DNA of 64,000 nucleotides from an uncultured Collinsella sp. Its GTDB lineage: Bacteria > Actinomycetota > Coriobacteriia > Coriobacteriales > Coriobacteriaceae. The notes below the pieces were generated by a model that was given only the letters and a program-made list of their open reading frames with translations, was not told the DNA's origin and made no database searches. Of the stretch, positions 42,587 to 51,719 are shown one piece after another. Each line of letters opens with the position of its first letter. Positions within the stretch are counted from its first letter, which is position 1. The position numbers and the translations under genes were made by a program. The stretch covers positions 62,001 through 126,000 of the forward strand of contig CAKUHA010000001.1 of assembly GCA_934655755.1 (NCBI GenBank), read 5' to 3'.

Positions 42587-42656
42587 GTGATGTGCTTGCT
42601 TGCGAGTGATGTGCTGGGTGTCGTTGGTGATGTGCTTGCGGTTCTTGATGTGCTGG
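42587..42656. repeat. Four direct repeats of GTGATGTGCT (minus: AGCACATCAC)
   Basis: Copies at 42587-42599, 42606-42617, 42627-42639 and 42646-42656, spaced 18-21 bases. They alternate the endings TTGC and TGG. They begin 15 bases upstream of the unknown operon's first gene (minus). About two helical turns apart, they look like operator or iteron-type protein sites. The rest of 42657-42998 shows no gene. Confidence 0.65.
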
Positions 42657-42998
42657 ATTGGGTGCTATGGGGCCAATATGCTCGAAGGACGTTTGTCGGG
42701 TGATGGGCGTGCTCCGTGCTTAGACGGGACAGCTGACGTTAGCGAGCGCCTCGGGCGGTCTTGCTCCGTTATTTAATTGTCGATAAAAGATGCTTGGTGT
42801 TCATATGCCGATCTTCTTTCTCTTACACGCTGAAAACTGAAACTGAATATGCTCGATCAAACGGTGACCAACGTTACGGTCATCTTTAACTTAATCAGGC
42901 TCCAGCGATTTGGCAAGTATCTTTTTCAAAAATGTTCTTCGGGGGATGCTTGGCTCGGATATGATGGTGCGCGGCAAACTCAACGCAAGGAGGCATAT

Positions 42999-43841
42999 AT
43001 GGCAATCAAAGCCATCGCAATGGATATCGACGGTACGCTCACCAACGACCAGAAGATGATTAGCCCGCGCACGCGCGAGAAGCTGCTCGCGGCGCAGGAA
43101 TCGGGTATCAAGCTCATTCTGGCTTCGGGCCGTCCTGCATGGGGCCTTCGTGCCCTTGGTCAGGAGCTCGGCCTGCACAATCACGATGGCTTGCTCGTGG
43201 CCTTTAACGGTGCACACGTAGTCGATGCCCAGACCGACGAGGTGCTGTTCGACCAGGCCATGCCGGTCGATGAGCTGCATCGCCTGCTCGATCACCTGCG
43301 CAACTTTGACGTGATTCCCATGATTTCGCTCGGGCGCGACCTGCACGTTGAGGACTCGTATCGCTGCATGATTACGCTGCCGGACGGCTCGCAGAAGAAC
43401 ATCGTCAAGTATGAGCGCGATGCGTGCGACCTTAAGATCCGCGAGGTCGAGAGCCTTCATGAGGTCGCGGATGCCTATCCGGTGGACAAGCTGCTCACCG
43501 CGGGCGATCCGGCCTACCTGCAGGCGCATTACGAGGAGATGTACGCACCCTTTACCGAGACGCTTTCGGGTATGTTTACCGCCGACTGGTACTTTGAGTT
43601 TACGGCGCCCGGTATCGATAAAGCACGTGCGCTTCAGGGCGCTCTGCCCAAGCTTGGCATCGATGCTAGCGAGGTCGTATCGTTTGGCGACGGCCAGAAC
43701 GATAAGTCCATGATCGAGTGGGCGGGCACGGGTGTTGCCATGGGTAACGCCGTCGATGAGGTCAAGGCCGTGGCTCAGATGGTGACCGCCAATAACAACG
43801 AAGACGGCATCGCGGTGGCACTCGACAAGCTGCTGGGTTAG
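42999..43841 (+). CDS. Cof-type HAD hydrolase
   Basis: 280 residues; ATG 42999 follows CAAGGAGG. HAD motif I AIAMDIDGTLTND, motif II LASGRPAWGLRAL, Lys/motif III KARALQGALPKLGI, motif IV VVSFGDGQNDKSMIEWAGTGVAMGNA. The C2b cap in the middle marks the Cof/YbiV/YidA group that removes phosphate from sugar phosphates. Followed by a short hairpin terminator and a second HAD gene. Confidence 0.9.
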   Translation: MAIKAIAMDIDGTLTNDQKMISPRTREKLLAAQESGIKLILASGRPAWGLRALGQELGLHNHDGLLVAFNGAHVVDAQTDEVLFDQAMPVDELHRLLDHLRNFDVIPMISLGRDLHVEDSYRCMITLPDGSQKNIVKYERDACDLKIREVESLHEVADAYPVDKLLTAGDPAYLQAHYEEMYAPFTETLSGMFTADWYFEFTAPGIDKARALQGALPKLGIDASEVVSFGDGQNDKSMIEWAGTGVAMGNAVDEVKAVAQMVTANNNEDGIAVALDKLLG

Positions 43842-43864
43842 AATCGCCGATAGTGCATGGTTCG

Positions 43865-43889
43865 GGCGTCCGCTTGCGGGCGCCTTTTT
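43865..43889 (+). terminator. Terminator between two HAD genes
   Basis: GGCGTCCGC (43865-43873) pairs with GCGGGCGCC (43876-43884) with one G-U wobble, then TTTTT. It rules out the earlier ATG at 43857 as the next gene start. Confidence 0.75.
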
Positions 43890-43904
43890 GTTAGGGAGGG
43901 TGCC

Positions 43905-44564
43905 GTGTCCGCATTTCCGTTCGACGCCGTTATCTTTGACATGGACGGCGTTTTGGTCGATACCGAGTTTTACTATCAGCAGGAGCTCGAGAAGTTTATC
44001 GACTACCTGCAGATTTCCGTAACGCGTGACGAGCTTAATGCAATCGTGGGCTCGTCGCATCAAGATTTTCAGCAGGTGCTTGTAGAGTGGTACAAGCGCG
44101 CAGGGGCGGGCGTCCTTGAGCCCGCTGATGCCGAAGCTCGCTATGAAGTGTGGGCCAGCGCCTATCCCTGTGATTACAGCAAACTGCTCAATCCCGGCGT
44201 CTCTGAGACGCTGGCGGGGCTTAAAGACTGTGGGGTTCGCGTTGCGCTGGCTTCGTCGTCGCCCCTCAACAATATTGAGGAGGTGCTGAACACCTGCGGC
44301 ATCCGTGATTACTTTGAGTTTTTGGTCTCGGGCGAGCAGTTCAAGCGCAGCAAACCCGAGCCCGATATCTACCTGCATGCTATAGACCGCTTGGCGCTGC
44401 CTGCTGACCATTGCTGCTGCGTGGAGGACTCGGTGTATGGCATCACTGCTGGCAAACGAGCGGGACTGACGGTAATCGCCAAGCGCGAGGAGCGCTTTGG
44501 CTTTAGCCAGGATACGGCCGACAAGATTATCGACCAGCTGCCGGATTTGCTGGAGCTCGCGTAG
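43905..44564 (+). CDS. HAD hydrolase, beta-phosphoglucomutase-like
   Basis: 219 residues from GTG 43905, with GGGAGGG 4 bases before it. Motif I AVIFDMDGVLVDTE, a helical C1 cap, motif II ALASSSPLNNIEEVL, motif III Lys in KRSKPEPDIYL and motif IV CCCVEDSVYGITAGKRAG. This pattern covers phosphoglucomutases and sugar/2-deoxyglucose phosphatases. It precedes a FrlD-like kinase by 60 bases, so it may handle the same sugar phosphate. Three consecutive Cys residues before motif IV are unusual. Confidence 0.87.
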   Translation: MSAFPFDAVIFDMDGVLVDTEFYYQQELEKFIDYLQISVTRDELNAIVGSSHQDFQQVLVEWYKRAGAGVLEPADAEARYEVWASAYPCDYSKLLNPGVSETLAGLKDCGVRVALASSSPLNNIEEVLNTCGIRDYFEFLVSGEQFKRSKPEPDIYLHAIDRLALPADHCCCVEDSVYGITAGKRAGLTVIAKREERFGFSQDTADKIIDQLPDLLELA

Positions 44565-44624
44565 GACCAGGGCGGAGCGGCTGCCATTACAATGGTTTTG
44601 TCCGCACGAGAGGGGAGCGTTGTC

Positions 44625-45488
44625 ATGGCATTTAACGTGAGCGCGCTGGGATTTGGCGATAATGTCGTCGACCGCTACGAGCATATCCACACGATGTATC
44701 CGGGTGGCAATGCGGTGAATTTTGCCGTCTATGCCAAGAGGTGCGGCGCTTTGCGCTCTGCCTACATGGGCATCTTTGGAAATGATGCTGCAGCCGAGCA
44801 TGTCATTGCGAGTCTTGAGGACGAGGGCGTGGAGCTCGCCAAGTGCAAGCAGCTCATTGGCGAGAACGGTGCGGCACGCGTGACCGTTGTTGACGGCGAC
44901 CGTGTGTTCCTCGGGTCGAACGAGGGCGGCATCCGCGGTGATGCGCGCTATGTGCTCGATCGCTTTGACCTGGCATACATGAAGCAGTTCGACGTAGTTC
45001 ACTCGGGCAACTACTGCTTCACCGAGCGTGAGTTCCCTAAGCTGAAGGCGGCGGGCATTACCGTTTCGTTTGATTTCTCGGACGATTCCACCGACGAGTA
45101 TTACGAGCAGATTGCTCCGTTTGTCGACTTTGCCTTTTTGAGCGCTGCGGATGCCGCGAGCGAAGATGAGATTCGCGAGCGCCTCGCTTGGGTTAAAAAC
45201 CTGGGTCCGCGCTTTGTGTCTGCAACGGCGGGTGCCGAGGGCTGCATCGCCTATGACGGCGAGCGCTACTATCGCCAGCCAGCGAAGCCTGTAGCGGACA
45301 TGAAGGACACCATGGGAGCTGGTGACTCGTTCCTAACGTCCTTTTTGATGTGCTATCTCGATTCCGCCAAGCGTGGCGAGGGCGGGCCCGAGGCCATTGA
45401 GCATGCACTCGATTTTGCGGCAGGTTTTGCTTCGACCGTGTGTGGCATGGAGGGCTCTTGGGGTCACGGAGCTCCGATTTCCGAGTAG
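44625..45488 (+). CDS. PfkB-family kinase, fructoselysine 6-kinase (FrlD)-like
   Basis: 287 residues; ATG 44625 follows GAGGGGAGCGTTGTC. N-terminal ALGFGDNVVDRYEH and PGGNAVNFAVYAKRCG, centre VVHSGNYCFTEREFPKLKAAG and DFSDDSTDEYYEQI, then DTMGAGDSFLTSFL with the catalytic Asp. All these match fructosamine/FrlD kinases better than ribokinase or fructokinase. It would phosphorylate an Amadori-type sugar amine at C6. No FrlB deglycase is in the window, so specificity is uncertain. Confidence 0.82.
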   Translation: MAFNVSALGFGDNVVDRYEHIHTMYPGGNAVNFAVYAKRCGALRSAYMGIFGNDAAAEHVIASLEDEGVELAKCKQLIGENGAARVTVVDGDRVFLGSNEGGIRGDARYVLDRFDLAYMKQFDVVHSGNYCFTEREFPKLKAAGITVSFDFSDDSTDEYYEQIAPFVDFAFLSAADAASEDEIRERLAWVKNLGPRFVSATAGAEGCIAYDGERYYRQPAKPVADMKDTMGAGDSFLTSFLMCYLDSAKRGEGGPEAIEHALDFAAGFASTVCGMEGSWGHGAPISE

Positions 45489-45532
45489 TTGAGTCGCCCC
45501 GGGGAGGCGCGTTGGCACCTCTCTGGGACCCT

Positions 45533-45761
45533 GTGGGCAAAAAACGTTAAATATGAGTACTGCCACTAATTTAGTAACAGCAAAATCTGGCTCCTGAGGT
45601 CCTTGTTGAGCGTCAGTGAGCGGGTAGAAGCTGTTTAACATGCCCCTGAGCATACTGAAACGCCTTGATAATGAACGACTGTACATTATCAAGGCGTTGT
45701 TTCTTTGCAAAATAATGAGACCAGCTTTGCAACAGTACTCATATTTGGCATTTTTGCCCAC
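45533..45761. mobile_element. MITE-like element with terminal inverted repeats
   Basis: The ends, 45533-45562 and 45733-45761, are imperfect inverted repeats: GTGGGCAAAAA then TAAATATGAGTACTG on the left, and GTGGGCAAAAA then CAAATATGAGTACTG as complement of the right. Similarity fades slowly outside (GACCC) and inside (GCAAA...CTGG). A 14-bp perfect hairpin (45660-45673 with 45684-45697) lies in the middle. No ORF is present. About 230 bp with TIRs and no coding capacity fits a MITE. Confidence 0.65.
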
Positions 45762-45766
45762 TGGGG

Positions 45767-46549
45767 TCAGTGGAAGTCGAAAATGGAGTGGGAATTTCTC
45801 AGAACGACCGACTTGACGCTCTCCGCGGCGCAGTTTTTAAGCGCGGCAATGATCTCGGATGTTCGTATAAGTGAATCGGCGAGCTGTCGCGCGGATGTTT
45901 CCGCGCCTGGTTCGGCCGGCGCATCGGTTTCGAGCAGTAAACGGTCGAGCGGAATCTGTCGCGCGTATTCGCGTCCGCGTTTGGTCGCAAGCATGCGTTC
46001 ATTGATGGAAAAGAAGCTGCCTGCGTGGCGCGCACGGATGAGCTCGTCCGAGGTGCCGTTAAACCAGTGGAAGATGATGGTGGGGGAGTTGGTACTGCGG
46101 TCGAGAAGGCCGCTCGACTCCAAAATGTCCAAAGCAGCTCCGTCCGCGCGAACGGCGTGAATGGACAGAACACGGTCAGGAAGTGGAGACTGCGACAGCG
46201 TCTGGCAAAGCCGTTCAAATGCCTGCATCTGGATTCCCTCGGTGCCCGCAAAACGTGATGAAAAGTCGAGCCCGACCTCGCCAATAAAACGTTCCCGGCT
46301 GGCGAGTTCACAGAGCAGGTTGACCTCGGCGGTTCCGCATCGGCCGTCGGCAACCCACCAGGGATGGAGGCCAACCCCTGCGATGACATGGCTGTTGTTG
46401 CCGGATCGCTCTCTCGCCCCCGCAAAATCGCGCGGATCGACGCCGAAATCAAAGAGCCCCAGTCCCATCGCTGCGGCTTCGCGGGCAACGGTGTTTGGGT
46501 CGGACATGAGATCCAAATGACAGTGAGCATCAAAGATCTGTAACTCCAT
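45767..46549 (-). CDS. tatD: TatD-family metal-dependent nuclease/hydrolase
   Basis: 260 residues. Metal motif IFDAHCHLDL at the N-terminus, GLHPWWV, the FIGEVGLDF Glu ligand, and the terminal LLLETDAPAEPG Asp. The central His region SIHAVRADG and FHWFNG is somewhat divergent. TatD proteins are magnesium-dependent DNases/exonucleases in quality control and repair. It follows tcdA by 14 bases and is probably cotranscribed. The MITE-like element lies right behind its stop. Confidence 0.85.
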   Translation of the reverse strand: MELQIFDAHCHLDLMSDPNTVAREAAAMGLGLFDFGVDPRDFAGARERSGNNSHVIAGVGLHPWWVADGRCGTAEVNLLCELASRERFIGEVGLDFSSRFAGTEGIQMQAFERLCQTLSQSPLPDRVLSIHAVRADGAALDILESSGLLDRSTNSPTIIFHWFNGTSDELIRARHAGSFFSINERMLATKRGREYARQIPLDRLLLETDAPAEPGAETSARQLADSLIRTSEIIAALKNCAAESVKSVVLRNSHSIFDFH

Positions 46550-46563
46550 CGCGGCGTGCCTTA

Positions 46564-47361
46564 CTAGTCCAAGCGCTGGCCATCGGCGCGCACGCGCTCG
46601 GTGCCGCGTCCGCTGATCTGGCGAATGACCTCGCCGGCAATCATCTGGCCCATGATGGGCGGCATAAAGCTGGCGGTTCCAAGTTCAGTGCGTTCGTGGA
46701 TGTTGGAAGGGTCGCGGGGCTGGGTCTTAACCGACTCTTCGCAGCTAAACAGCACGTGTAGGCTCTTGATGCCGCGCTTCTTGCACTCTTTGCGCATGAT
46801 GCGGCTCATAGGGTCGCGCACCGTATCGAAGATGTCGGCAAAACGCAGACATTCGGGATGGAGCTTATTGGCTCCGCCCATGGAGCTTACCAAGCGAATG
46901 TCGTGGTCCTGAGCGTATTTGGCAACGGTGAGCTTGGCCGAGATGGTGTCGATGGCGTCGATAACGTAGTCGAGCTTGCCGCCTGTCTGCTCCAAAACGC
47001 TCGCGAAGAATTCGTCGATGTTGTCGCTCAGCAGGTATTCGGTGCGCTTGGTGACGGTGGCGGCAGGGTTGATGTCATGGATCATGGCCTCCATGACATC
47101 AACTTTACGCTTGCCGATGGTGCTGTGAAAAGCGATGGCCTGACGGTTGATATTGCTGGGCGCAACGATGTCTTTATCCAGAATTACGAAATGGCCGATG
47201 CCGCCGCGGCCGAGCGCTTCACAGCAGTTGGAGCCCACGCCGCCGCAGCCGAGTACCAACACTGTGGCGTTGGCGAGCTTATCGAGTGCCTCGCGGCCCA
47301 TGATGATCTCGAGCTTGGTGTCGCGCGTCTCGACGGGCGCGGCGGCTACGGTTTCGGTCAT
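46564..47361 (-). CDS. tcdA: tRNA threonylcarbamoyladenosine dehydratase (TcdA/CsdL)
   Basis: 265 residues; ATG 47361 follows GGAGGATATCT. E1-like ATP-binding loop VLVLGCGGVGSNCCEALGRGGIG, then DIVAPSNINRQAIAFHSTIGKRKVDVM, typical of the ThiF/MoeB family. DAIDTISAKLTVAKYAQ and SSMGGANKLHPECLRFADI with the LHVLFSCEES segment identify TcdA. It cyclises t6A at tRNA position 37 to ct6A. Operon with tatD. Confidence 0.9.
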   Translation of the reverse strand: MTETVAAAPVETRDTKLEIIMGREALDKLANATVLVLGCGGVGSNCCEALGRGGIGHFVILDKDIVAPSNINRQAIAFHSTIGKRKVDVMEAMIHDINPAATVTKRTEYLLSDNIDEFFASVLEQTGGKLDYVIDAIDTISAKLTVAKYAQDHDIRLVSSMGGANKLHPECLRFADIFDTVRDPMSRIMRKECKKRGIKSLHVLFSCEESVKTQPRDPSNIHERTELGTASFMPPIMGQMIAGEVIRQISGRGTERVRADGQRLD

Positions 47362-47578
47362 AGATATCCTCCGATGGGGAAGTGAAATACACGTTTAGCT
47401 ATCGCCATTATAGGTATTATCGCGTTTATCGCGGTTTCGTTTGGGGTCTGTGGGCCTGTTGAAATAAGGATGAGGTTCGCATAAGATTGAAGCAGATGGC
47501 ACCCGTTGCAGCGGGTGGCCAACTCCGAAACACGTTTATGGCGTGAGAAGTGGCCGTCTTCGCATTACGCGGGGGCGG

Positions 47579-47665
47579 CTATTTCATTCGACCTCCAATG
47601 TGGATGCCGAGCTCCACGGCCGCGATTACAAGCAATAACAACGTCAGGACATCGTCAATACTCAT
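47579..47665 (-). CDS. 28-residue holin-like toxin candidate
   Basis: The frame reads MSIDDVLTLLLLVIAAVELG then IHIGGRMK and TAG. AAGGAG stands 7 bases before the ATG. It has one hydrophobic helix of about 12-16 residues and a basic end, like the short putative holin-like toxins of Firmicutes type I toxin-antitoxin loci. In those loci the stop codon is directly followed by structured RNA; here the mRNA continues with AGCCGCC and, further on, a CACCCG/CGGGTG hairpin (47500-47517). The rest of 47362-47831 has no other gene. No antisense RNA can be shown by eye. Confidence 0.5.
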   Translation of the reverse strand: MSIDDVLTLLLLVIAAVELGIHIGGRMK

Positions 47666-47767
47666 AGTCCATCTCCTTCTCGGGTAGAGAGGAGCTTGCC
47701 CATCTGCTTCCGGCCCTATTGTATCTAAAACCGAACGAATGTTCTATGCTAAGTTGATATTAGATAA

Positions 47768-47783
47768 TTAGACAAACATCTAA
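47768..47783. promoter_or_regulatory. Probable SdpR operator
   Basis: TTAGACAAACATCTAA is a TTAGA-N6-TCTAA dyad, with another TTAGAT half site at 47760-47765. It lies 49 bp before the ArsR/SdpR gene in an A/T-rich stretch, fitting autorepression. Confidence 0.55.
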
Positions 47784-47831
47784 ATATCGAGTATAGTGTG
47801 CGCGTCGAACGAACTGGTGAGAGGAGGTTCT

Positions 47832-48110
47832 ATGCCGGGAGAGGGTTTTAAGGCACTGGCCGATCCAACGCGGCGGCGCATTTTGGAACTGCTGCGCGAG
47901 GGCAATTGCACGGCGGGGGAGCTTGCCGAGCATTTCGACATCAGCAAACCGTCGCTCAGCCATCACTTGGCAACGCTTAAGAATGCTGGGCTGGTGACCG
48001 ATGAACGTCATGGTCAAAACATCGTATACAGCTTAAACACCACCGTCATGCAGGACTTGATTGGCTGGTTTATGGGCTTTACAAACACTGAAGGTGATAA
48101 GGATGAATAA
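47832..48110 (+). CDS. sdpR: ArsR-family repressor, SdpR-like
   Basis: 92 residues; ATG 47832 follows GAGGAGG. Winged helix: GFKALADPTRRRILELLREG, CTAGELAEHFDISKPSLSHHLATLKNAGLV, then DERHGQNIVYSLN and VMQDLIGWFMGF, the short C-terminal part typical of SdpR. There is no metal-binding Cys motif. In Bacillus SdpR represses its own operon and is sequestered by SdpI when the toxin SdpC is present. Overlaps the SdpI-like gene by 8 bases. Confidence 0.85.
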   Translation: MPGEGFKALADPTRRRILELLREGNCTAGELAEHFDISKPSLSHHLATLKNAGLVTDERHGQNIVYSLNTTVMQDLIGWFMGFTNTEGDKDE

Positions 48111-48807
48111 CGAAAACAAGGGCATTCACGCCACGGGGGTATCGTCGCGCGTATGGGTCGCGCTTGCCGTGCTGTGCGCGGTCAACATGGCGGCGCACCT
48201 CTTGGTGATGCCGAGCCTGCCTGCGCAGATCCCCACGCATTGGGGAGCGAATGGTGCCGTTAACGGCTGGGGTCCCAGCTGGATGGCCTCGGTGCTCGGC
48301 GCACTGCCGCTGGTGTTTCTCGCAATGTTCTATGTGGTGCCGCGCATTGACCCTAAGGGCGAAGCATATCGGACCTCGGGCAAGTTCTATCAGGGCTTTG
48401 TGATTGCTTTCACGCTGCTCATGTGTGCCGTAAGCTGGCTGGGGGAGCTTACGGTTTGGGGTGTAGTTCCCGCCGTTGGAACGGTCAACTTGCTGATTTC
48501 CGGCGCCATTGGTCTGCTCTTTATTGGCATGGGCAACTACCTGCCGCGCGTAAAGCAGAACTATACGCTTGGCATCAAGACGCCCTGGGCGCTTGCCGAC
48601 CCCGAGAACTGGCGCCGTACGCAGCGTTTTGGCGGCGCCTGCTTTATGGTGCTGGGCATAGGACTCATCGTGATGGGCGTGGCGGGCAGTGTGCTTTCGA
48701 GCGAGGTCACAGCCGCGGCGATCGCGATTCTGGCGTTTGGGGCGGCTGGAGCCGCATACGTCTATTCGTATCTGCTGTGGCGAAAAGCCCAGCGAGCCGT
48801 TCGCTAA
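48103..48807 (+). CDS. sdpI: SdpI-family membrane protein
   Basis: 234 residues with six predicted helices. PSLPAQIPTHWGANGAVNGWG is the DUF1648 block, and YLPRVKQNYTLGIKTPWALADPENWRRTQRFGG is the conserved SdpI C-terminal segment. In Bacillus SdpI gives immunity to the cannibalism toxin SdpC and binds the repressor SdpR. No sdpC-like toxin gene was seen in the window, so here it may be a stand-alone sensor/immunity module. Confidence 0.87.
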   Translation: MNNENKGIHATGVSSRVWVALAVLCAVNMAAHLLVMPSLPAQIPTHWGANGAVNGWGPSWMASVLGALPLVFLAMFYVVPRIDPKGEAYRTSGKFYQGFVIAFTLLMCAVSWLGELTVWGVVPAVGTVNLLISGAIGLLFIGMGNYLPRVKQNYTLGIKTPWALADPENWRRTQRFGGACFMVLGIGLIVMGVAGSVLSSEVTAAAIAILAFGAAGAAYVYSYLLWRKAQRAVR

Positions 48808-48990
48808 GGTTGCGGAAAACTAGCGTACGCAGGTCTAGATATGCTCTAGGGGACTTTTCCCAGGTAGTATTAGGGGGTGTGGGCAACCATGCCCCTTTTC
48901 GTTTAGCTTCAGAGTTGATTTCCTCATTTCGTTTCTATTAAAGCGAAACAAGAATTGGGAAACAGCAGGTAGAAAGGATAAGACAGGCAA

Positions 48991-50670
<1,680 letters not shown>

Positions 50671-50715
50671 GTTTATTGCTGGTTTGGTTACGTAACATCG
50701 CAGATGCGTAGTAAT

Positions 50716-50752
50716 AACGGCTCAAATCCGGGTTTGGATTTGAGCCGTTTTT
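50716..50752. terminator. Terminator of ettA (copy 1 of a duplicated hairpin)
   Basis: AACGGCTCAAATCC (50716-50729), loop GGGTTT, GGATTTGAGCCGTT (50736-50749), then TTT. The same 34-base hairpin occurs at 55059-55092. Confidence 0.88.
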
Positions 50753-50757
50753 CGCTG

Positions 50758-51474
50758 CTATTTGCGTCGAGCGATATCGTGAAAGATAAAGTAGTCGGGG
50801 CGGTGTCGCGAACAGGTGTATTCGAACATTTCTCCGGCGGCGGTAAAGACTTGGTTGGACACAACGGCCATGTAGCAGCCTTCGGGAAGGTCCAGCAGCT
50901 CATAGTCGCGCTTGGTGGCGGGTTCGACGGTTATTTGGCGACTGCTTTGGGCAATCTTAAGGCCAAGGTCCTGCTCGAGATATCGATAAATGGAGCTTGA
51001 GGCCTTATCGGCATCGAGCCCCTGTACGTCGCTTGCCAAAAAATAGCTTTCATCGTGAATGACTGGGCAACCGGCTATGGAACGAACGCGCTCGAGATGA
51101 ATGAGATCTGACCCGACTTCAAACCCCGTTCTGTGGGCTGCCTTTTCGGTGGCTTTGACTTGCTCAAAGAGCGTCACCTTTGTTTCGGAATCAAGCTCCA
51201 TGCGTCTGACGGACTCGTCGTATGTTTCGATACCTCCAACCTCAAACAGGGCGCGACTGCGTGGGCGCCAGATGACGCGGACGCCCTTGCCATGAATTGG
51301 TTGCACCAGCCCCTCGTCGGCGAGCGCAGTGAGCGCGCGTCGAAGCGTGTTGTGCGAGCATTCGTATTTTTGAACGAGTTGGGCCTCGGAGGGGAGAAAC
51401 GACTGAAACGGATACGTCCCCTCAAGAATGTCGCCCTTGACATCGTTGTAAATACCTTGCCAAATGGCTTTCAT
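50758..51474 (-). CDS. treR: GntR-family trehalose operon repressor
   Basis: 238 residues; ATG 51474 follows AAAGGACAGCT. GntR winged helix (PFQSFLPSEAQLVQKYECSHNTLRRALTALADEGLVQPIHGKG) in the first 70 residues, then a UTRA effector domain (about 90-235) with LIHLERVRSIAGCPVIHDESYFL. Divergent from the trehalose PTS gene; by analogy with TreR it is released by trehalose-6-phosphate. Three copies of an AAATAAGT-type site lie between the genes, one 17 bp from its start. Confidence 0.87.
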   Translation of the reverse strand: MKAIWQGIYNDVKGDILEGTYPFQSFLPSEAQLVQKYECSHNTLRRALTALADEGLVQPIHGKGVRVIWRPRSRALFEVGGIETYDESVRRMELDSETKVTLFEQVKATEKAAHRTGFEVGSDLIHLERVRSIAGCPVIHDESYFLASDVQGLDADKASSSIYRYLEQDLGLKIAQSSRQITVEPATKRDYELLDLPEGCYMAVVSNQVFTAAGEMFEYTCSRHRPDYFIFHDIARRK

Positions 51475-51489
51475 AGCTGTCCTTTGAAT

Positions 51490-51667
51490 CATTTAAATAA
51501 GTTGTATTTCAGTATACCGTTCGAGCATACCGTTCGAGCATGATGCCTGCCGTTCAGCGCGCAAAAACGACCGTTCATCCACTTATTCAAATAAGTCGAG
51601 CAGCATAGAATCAATGTGATTAAACTAATTGTTGGATAGCAACTTATTCAAATAAGTCGCTATCCAA
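51490..51667. promoter_or_regulatory. tre control region with repeated ACTTATTCAAATAAGT operators
   Basis: Perfect 16-bp palindromes ACTTATTCAAATAAGT at 51581-51596 and 51642-51657, and a partial site ATTTAAATAAGT at 51491-51502. The third palindrome sits inside a larger dyad (51632-51648 with 51651-51667, 16 of 17 paired) just before treP. A tandem duplication of ATACCGTTCGAGC occurs at 51514-51539. These are candidate TreR sites. Confidence 0.7.
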
Positions 51668-51719
51668 TAGATGGGTTGGCCACCTACGGTTCTATCGAAT
51701 AACGCAAAAGGAGGAACGC

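Noticed and set aside
42587..42656. CRISPR array
   Set aside because: Repeats are only about 10-13 bases, spacers are about 8 bases, and there are four copies. No cas genes are in the window.
42891..45002. 703-codon frame antisense to two HAD genes and the kinase
   Set aside because: Same reason: a shadow of codon bias over three well-supported genes.
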